NCBI GenBank assembly: GCA_030621805.1
Contig: JAUXGY010000030.1
Location: 1-10,541 of the forward strand
From: Kiritimatiellales bacterium
GTDB taxonomy: Bacteria > Verrucomicrobiota > Kiritimatiellia > Kiritimatiellales > Pontiellaceae
Length of the DNA stretch: 10,541 nucleotides
Direction of reading: 5' to 3'
Made by a program: the position numbers and the translations under genes. The notes under the pieces are model-generated. The model had not been told where the DNA came from. It did not search any database and was given only the letters and a program-made list of their open reading frames with translations. Of the stretch, positions 6,833-10,541 are shown piece after piece. The number at the start of each line of letters is the position of its first letter. The first letter of the stretch is position 1.

Positions 6833-7615
6833 ATGAAAGAATATCGGACGCCCAACCTCGCTAAAGCCTGCCAAGTACTTAACCACATTTCCAACAGCGA
6901 TGGAGAGGTTCAGCTTAAGGATATCGCAAGCGGCCTCTCCATTCCACGCACCACGGCATTACGCATCACACAAACTCTGATGGATGTGGGCTACCTTGCC
7001 CAACACGAGAACGGCAGATTCACCCTTGGCCCCGCGCTCGTGCAACTTGGAGTAAAAGCACTGGACAATCTCGATATCCGCAACTTTGCCCGCCCTGTCC
7101 TGAAGTCCCTTTCCGAAGAGACTGGAGAATCATCCCACCTCGCTATGCTCTCCGGAGATAAATCATTATTAGTTGAAGTGGCCGATAGCCCACATCCCAT
7201 CCGCATTGCGGCGCGTCCCGGCACACTGGTTGATTTACACTGCTCTTCCACCGGAAAGGTTTTTCTAGCTTTCAGCGTTCCTGAACCAATAAAGTTTTGC
7301 CCCACTCTGGAGCTACCATCACACACACATAACACCCATACCTCTGTGAAAGCTGTACTGAACGGTATTGAAGAAACTCGCAAGCGAGGCTTTGCCATCG
7401 ACGAAGAGGAATATGCTCCCGGCGTACGCTGCATTGCGGCACCCGTAATCAATGCTTTTGGAAAAACCATCGCAGCCGTGGGCCTCACGGCTTCGACGAG
7501 CACCTTCACCAAGGCCAAAATCGAACCCATGGCGAAGAAGCTCCTAGCAGCGGCGACGAATATCTCCGTCAACATGGGCTTCAGCCACCAGAGTCTGCCC
7601 ATGGGTTCAAAATGA
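6833..7615 (+). CDS. IclR-family transcriptional regulator (KdgR-like by context)
   Basis: This 260-residue protein has an N-terminal winged helix-turn-helix (about residues 8-62, with IASGLSIPRTTALRITQTLM at 31-50 as the recognition region) and a C-terminal IclR effector-binding domain (about 77-247, with HCSSTGKVFLAF at 136-147 and RGFAIDEEEYAPGVRCIAAP at 185-204). It is divergent from the uronate operon, the usual place for a local regulator, and E. coli KdgR, which controls kdu genes, belongs to this family. A KDG-type inducer is therefore likely but not shown. The start at 6833 is chosen because family similarity begins at residue 8 and a plausible promoter runs through the sequence before it. 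In-frame ATGs at 6803 and 6782 would add 10 or 17 residues of unlikely sequence. Confidence 0.9.
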   Translation: MKEYRTPNLAKACQVLNHISNSDGEVQLKDIASGLSIPRTTALRITQTLMDVGYLAQHENGRFTLGPALVQLGVKALDNLDIRNFARPVLKSLSEETGESSHLAMLSGDKSLLVEVADSPHPIRIAARPGTLVDLHCSSTGKVFLAFSVPEPIKFCPTLELPSHTHNTHTSVKAVLNGIEETRKRGFAIDEEEYAPGVRCIAAPVINAFGKTIAAVGLTASTSTFTKAKIEPMAKKLLAAATNISVNMGFSHQSLPMGSK

Positions 7616-7755
7616 CTTCACACTTGTAAAAACGGCGAACTGTTTCCTTATTGATCGAGAAGTCAAAGATAATTCCCTCGTCCGGTTCGACGACACATCC
7701 TAGCTGTGGCTCGCCCGGCGGTCGAGTCCTGCCACTCCCCCAGAACCAGGATATG
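7616..7755. other. intergenic sequence after the IclR gene
   Basis: I see no supportable gene here. A minus-strand frame (start near 7811, stop at 7581) is open and contains a vaguely protein-like stretch, PQLGCVVEPDEGIIFDFS, but it has no ribosome site or recognised motif and runs into the antisense of the IclR gene. It could be a gene remnant. No terminator for the IclR transcript is evident. Confidence 0.5.
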
Positions 7756-7788
7756 AATAAAAAAAGGAAGGGAAAGAAGACCTTTCCC
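7756..7788 (-). terminator. intrinsic terminator of the PEP-CTERM gene
   Basis: Read on the minus strand, a 7-base stem GGGAAAG / CTTTCCC (7788-7782 and 7776-7770) closes a five-base loop and is followed by TTCCTTTTTTTATT. The hairpin with its U-rich tract lies 33 bases after the PEP-CTERM stop. On the plus strand no T-run follows, so it acts in one direction only. Confidence 0.7.
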
Positions 7789-7820
7789 GCCCAATTCAAG
7801 TCATATTCCAACGAAAAATT

Positions 7821-8446
7821 CTAGATCATCAGCTTTCGGCGAAGGAAGAGTAAAGTGCCACCAGAAACAACAATCAAACCCAGTGTAGCCGGTTCAGGAA
7901 TGGCTTTATAACTTACACCATCATACCAAGTTCGATCATCATTTCCGGTGACATCATTACTATAAATATTGGCAATGCCGGATCGATCCATCGATTACGA
8001 CGCTTCCGAGATCTGCCTGATAAAGCTCGCGATTACTGTCCGCAACAAAAACGCTTCCATCCGTGAAGTATGAGGCTGCGGTTACACCACTAATATCCGT
8101 TGCATTGAGGGCTAGACTTGTAGTCCGTTAACGAACCAGAAGTAAGGCCTGCAGCCAAATCCCAATCACTGTTTCCGCTCGCAGCCACCGCCCAGAAATA
8201 GGCATACATATTTATCGTGATTGCTGTGGGGGTATATGCCGTCCCATCCGCCAATGTGGTGTTTGCGGTCGCAGCATCCACATAAGTAATCAGAGATGCC
8301 GACGCAACAGACGTCAGGCTCAAACCCGCAACAAGAGCCAGTCCGGGTGCTTTTAATGCATATTCCTTCGAGTTCCTTCTCCTTGTGTTCGTTTGCGTGT
8401 CCTCATTGACACAAATCGGAAGATAACTCATCAGTAAGACACACAT
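7821..8446 (-). pseudogene. PEP-CTERM sorting-domain protein, frameshifted
   Basis: The 3' end encodes a classical PEP-CTERM tail: AIPEPATLGLIVVSGG, then a membrane stretch and LRRKLMI before TAG at 7823-7821. Upstream the coding sense moves between three frames. The 5' part (stop at 8090) has a signal-peptide core KAPGLALVAGLSLTSVASA and continues to GSLT near 8128. The next frame reads TTSLALNATDISGVTAASYF...LGSVVIDGS (about 8122 to 7985), and the last reads GIANIYSNDVTGNDDRTWYD and the tail. The three pieces join into one sensible product of about 180-200 residues. The first shift fits one extra base near 8122-8127; the second fits a 4-base duplication at 7981-7988. An ATG at 8361 would give a normal-length signal peptide but is one base out of frame, so a third indel is possible. 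An intact version would be exported and anchored by the exosortase system. Sequencing error is the alternative. Confidence 0.75.
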
Positions 8447-8468
8447 CCCCAAAAAAAATTAAAATCTT

Positions 8469-8493
8469 CTGTTTTATCCATATATGAACACAG
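8469..8493 (-). other. imperfect inverted repeat upstream of the PEP-CTERM gene
   Basis: On the minus strand CTGTGTT and AAAACAG form arms with one mismatch around a 10-12 base AT-rich centre, and 15-20 bases further on there is a run of eight T. It could be a weak terminator for the gene remnant ending at 8524. It could also be an operator, since it contains ATATGAACA, shared with the palindrome at 6742-6755. Both readings are tentative. Confidence 0.3.
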
Positions 8494-8523
8494 CTCCTGT
8501 TCCTCTCTAAGGGGAAGGCACGC

Positions 8524-8631
8524 TCAATTCTCCAACGTCATACGAAGGCGATAAAAACCCTTCGGCGCATCAAATGTGGGAGTGACCGTTGTTCTTCGAA
8601 TGCGGTAGAAATGATGAAATAAGTATTGCAG
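8524..8631 (-). pseudogene. orphan C-terminus of a secreted protein
   Basis: A 35-codon open stretch, bounded upstream by TAA (8634-8632) and ending in TGA (8526-8524), reads LQYLFHHFYRIRRTTV then TPTFDAPKGFYRLRMTLEN. The ending 'P..FYRLR.TLE' is, from my recollection, a common last block of large secreted proteins in Verrucomicrobia and Kiritimatiellota. There is no start codon, no ribosome site and nothing coding-like before the upstream stop. It therefore looks like the 3' scrap of a gene whose body has been deleted. It runs in the same direction as the PEP-CTERM pseudogene, 78 bases further upstream. The parent family cannot be named. Confidence 0.45.
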
Positions 8632-8773
8632 TTAAGAATGGCTAGGGTTTTCTGAGAAACAAGAATTTTGGCTGAGCCCGGGCACACCCCTGTCTTTGAG
8701 AAAAGAAGGTTTCAAATGGATTATGGTGGCGACTGCTTATGGTAAGGATAATTTGAGGGCGCGGAATAAAGGA
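8632..8773. other. intergenic sequence downstream of the MFS gene
   Basis: No gene, clear terminator or repeat is visible. A plus-strand frame beginning at 8696 runs into the antisense of the MFS gene and has no family-like sequence. Confidence 0.5.
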
Positions 8774-10027
8774 TCAGTGATCCCTGCCCCGTTCCTTTTC
8801 AACAAAAGGAATAATGAAGAAAATAGGGATCGTTCCGATCACGTACACACAGGCGGTAATAAGAAAACACCGGCGAAAGTTTCCATCTCCGATGAGGAAT
8901 CCTCCCAACACGGCCGAGGCACTCCAGAATAATCCCCAGGCAACACTTTGTAGAGAATTCCATATACCCCGATTTTTCTTTGGAACAAAATCCATGATAA
9001 TAGAACGACTCAAAGGCTGAGAGGCATTCATCAGGGCATTACGAAGGGCAAAAAGCGGGATGAGCCAGATCAGCGCGGGATAGAAGGCGATGGTAACCAA
9101 ACAACCAATGGCCATGGCCTGAACCGCAATAATCATCTGCGCCCGGCCCCGCTTCTTTGATGCCTTTTGGGCCAGGATGCCTAACCCTCCGGTCACAGCA
9201 AAGGTCAGGGTAAGAATCAACTGCACCTGGATTGGACTCAAATGGTAAATATCCCGAAAAAAGACAGGAAAGAATTTCACCGTCATTCCTGCTCCCATCC
9301 CGACGATAAAATTTGCAATGAGAATGCTCATCGGAACGAACTTCCGGCCTTTTTGACCCGTTTCACGGTGATCGGCACCTTGGCCGTGAAAGACCGATTC
9401 ACTTTCATCACCGAGCGTATGTCTCTCTTTTAATCCCACTAGCATGAAAACAGAAATCATGGAAAGACCCAGCCCTGTTATCATCACCCGGCGAAGGATG
9501 GCAAGTTCCCAGTCATTACCAAGCCAAAGAAAAAGAAAAATACTTAAAAGCGGCCCGATGGTCATTCCGAACTGCCGCGTGACATGGATGCGGGTATAGA
9601 TTCCGGAACGGTTGCCGGAGCGGACCGAATCAGCGAGAATCGCCTCTGCCGCCGGGCCGGACAAAGCATGGAATCCGCCATAGAAAATCAGCCCGAGAAT
9701 AATGGAATAAATACTCTGCCCTACGATGAGAAAAAGGGTGCCGATGATTCCCGAGGCAATGGCAATCCGGATCGTTCCCTCCCGCGACCAGCGGTCGGCC
9801 AGGAGGCCCGCGGGGAGAACCAACAGCAGCATCACGATACCACTAACCGCCGATGTTGCCCCCAGGAGTTCATTGGGACGGAGACCGAATAAAGATCCAG
9901 ATTGCTCGGCCATAATAACAATGAACAGGCTGAACACGCTCCCCATCCAGACTCCGGTACCAATTGATTGCAGGATGGTGAATCGGAGAAAGGTCTGAAT
10001 ATTTTTACTATTTTCCTGCTCGAGCAT
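8774..10027 (-). CDS. major facilitator superfamily transporter
   Basis: This 417-residue inner-membrane protein has about 12 hydrophobic segments in two halves, separated by a hydrophilic loop at about 200-230. The MFS loop 2-3 signature is GLLADRWSREGTIR (74-87), and a degenerate counterpart, AQKASKKRGRAQ (286-297), marks the second half. Other blocks are GPAAEAILADSV (124-135), RSGIYTRIHVTRQFGMTIGP (140-159) and VPKKNRGIWNSLQSVAWGLF (348-367). Length is normal for a secondary transporter or efflux pump. The substrate is not recognisable. The start at 10027 is the first ATG after an in-frame stop but has no clear ribosome site. The gene is separated from the uronate operon by the IclR gene and a decayed stretch, so nothing links it to that pathway. 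Confidence 0.9.
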   Translation of the reverse strand: MLEQENSKNIQTFLRFTILQSIGTGVWMGSVFSLFIVIMAEQSGSLFGLRPNELLGATSAVSGIVMLLLVLPAGLLADRWSREGTIRIAIASGIIGTLFLIVGQSIYSIILGLIFYGGFHALSGPAAEAILADSVRSGNRSGIYTRIHVTRQFGMTIGPLLSIFLFLWLGNDWELAILRRVMITGLGLSMISVFMLVGLKERHTLGDESESVFHGQGADHRETGQKGRKFVPMSILIANFIVGMGAGMTVKFFPVFFRDIYHLSPIQVQLILTLTFAVTGGLGILAQKASKKRGRAQMIIAVQAMAIGCLVTIAFYPALIWLIPLFALRNALMNASQPLSRSIIMDFVPKKNRGIWNSLQSVAWGLFWSASAVLGGFLIGDGNFRRCFLITACVYVIGTIPIFFIIPFVEKERGRDH

Positions 10028-10541
10028 TTGAGAATGTATCTATGGGATGAATCACAGGTCAACAGCTTTGTTCTGTATTAATCTCCCTCACCCCTTCGCG
10101 TCACTCACTCAAGACACAGCATTCGCAGAGGAAAAACTAAAAGCATGCTCTGCGTCCTCAACGACTCTGCGAGAAACCATTTAGTATATCGTCAGAAATT
10201 ACCTAAAAAATGCAGTTAAGCTTCCTTGACGGAAATTTCAAATAGGCAAAAGCTGGGTTCCGGCGGAGACCGAGAGCAGGTGGGTATCTTTCAAAAAATT
10301 CTGGAAATCTTTTTTTAGAACACAAGTCCATTAAAAGGGGCTTTACGTAGAATTTTATGGTGGCAAGCGGGTTTGCCGCTCACAGACAGCACCAATAATT
10401 TGCAACGAATGTAGGAAACACGAAGTGGGGCTGGCGCAACGCGACGGCAGCGAAGCGGCAACCAACGAATCAAACAGACGGGAACCATTGCGAATTCCTG
10501 CAAACAGCAGGCATTAAAGAGGAACTGGCAACAGCCGGTAT
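10028..10541. other. gene-poor terminal stretch
   Basis: No convincing gene is visible. The first part is AT-rich and should hold the MFS promoter, then the CTCTGCG repeat (10124-10171). From about 10230 a plus-strand frame is open to 10514 except for one TAA at 10332-10334, and includes a cysteine cluster in VCRSQTAPIICNEC, but it has no start codon or ribosome site. Three small hairpins lie at 10366-10380, 10497-10511 and 10525-10538. This could be the edge of a mobile element or a structured RNA extending past the window. Confidence 0.4.
10124..10171. repeat. CGCAGAG/CTCTGCG interspersed repeat
   Basis: CGCAGAG (10124-10130) is answered by its exact complement CTCTGCG at 10148-10154 and again at 10165-10171, the last followed by GAGAAACC. 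The first pair can form a 7-base stem with a 17-base loop. Short arrays built on 'CTCTGCG ... CTCTGCGAGAAA' are, to my recollection, dispersed intergenic repeats in several bacterial phyla. Their function is not known to me. Confidence 0.5.

Noticed and set aside
6991..7602. Minus-strand frame of 203 codons
   Set aside because: Antisense shadow of the IclR gene, with low-complexity composition and no ribosome site.
7581..7811. Minus-strand frame of 76 codons after the PEP-CTERM gene
   Set aside because: It begins upstream of a good terminator, crosses it and ends inside the IclR antisense; no motif recognised.
8771..8783. GGATCAGTGATCC palindrome over the MFS stop codon as a terminator
   Set aside because: Arms are separated by one base, so no stable hairpin can form, and no T-run follows.
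8696..8932. Plus-strand frame of 78 codons
   Set aside because: Mostly antisense to the MFS gene; no recognisable domain or ribosome site.
8626..10220. TGCAGTTAAG-like 10-mer present near 8627 and 10211
   Set aside because: A shared 10-mer is expected by chance in a window of this size, and the flanks do not match.
10380..10500. Possible integron attC site, suggested by repeated CAAC/GTTG
   Set aside because: No paired RYYYAAC and GTTRRRY ends, and no cassette genes around it.
10315..10503. Minus-strand frame of 62 codons near the window end
   Set aside because: No start signal or family resemblance; the opposite strand looks at least as coding-like.

Overview
The window looks like chromosomal DNA from a Gram-negative bacterium of the PVC group, most likely Kiritimatiellota or a near relative. 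This placement is inferred. It rests on a decayed PEP-CTERM protein gene with the C-terminal pattern common in that group, on an orphan 'FYRLR' type C-terminus, and on a uronate-degradation operon that has a TRAP transporter and no SusC/SusD pair. No rRNA, tRNA, CRISPR array or intact insertion sequence is visible.

Positions 1-6582 hold one compact minus-strand operon. In transcription order it encodes a secreted DUF4861 protein, KduI, a KduD-type short-chain dehydrogenase, an 811-residue secreted fusion of a GH105 unsaturated-uronyl hydrolase with a BNR_4/ulvan-lyase-like beta-propeller, and the three TRAP genes dctP, dctQ and dctM. Only the first seven codons of dctM are in the window. Gaps are 31, 22, 8, 33 and 2 bases, then a one-base TAATG overlap. 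The order suggests a complete route. A uronic-acid polysaccharide is cleaved outside the cytoplasm, GH105 releases the unsaturated uronate, the TRAP system imports the acid sugar, and KduI and KduD convert it to 2-keto-3-deoxygluconate. KdgK and KDPG aldolase are not in the window.

Positions 6583-6832 are a divergent promoter region with two operator-like palindromes. They separate the operon from a plus-strand IclR-family regulator (6833-7615), the obvious candidate controller (KdgR-like).

Positions 7616-8773 look like decayed sequence. They contain a minus-strand intrinsic terminator, a PEP-CTERM gene broken by at least two frameshifts (one explained exactly by a GATC tandem duplication), and a 35-codon orphan C-terminus from another gene.

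Positions 8774-10027 encode an intact minus-strand MFS transporter. The last 514 bases have no convincing gene. They carry a CTCTGCG-type interspersed repeat, some hairpins and a coding-like but interrupted reading frame.
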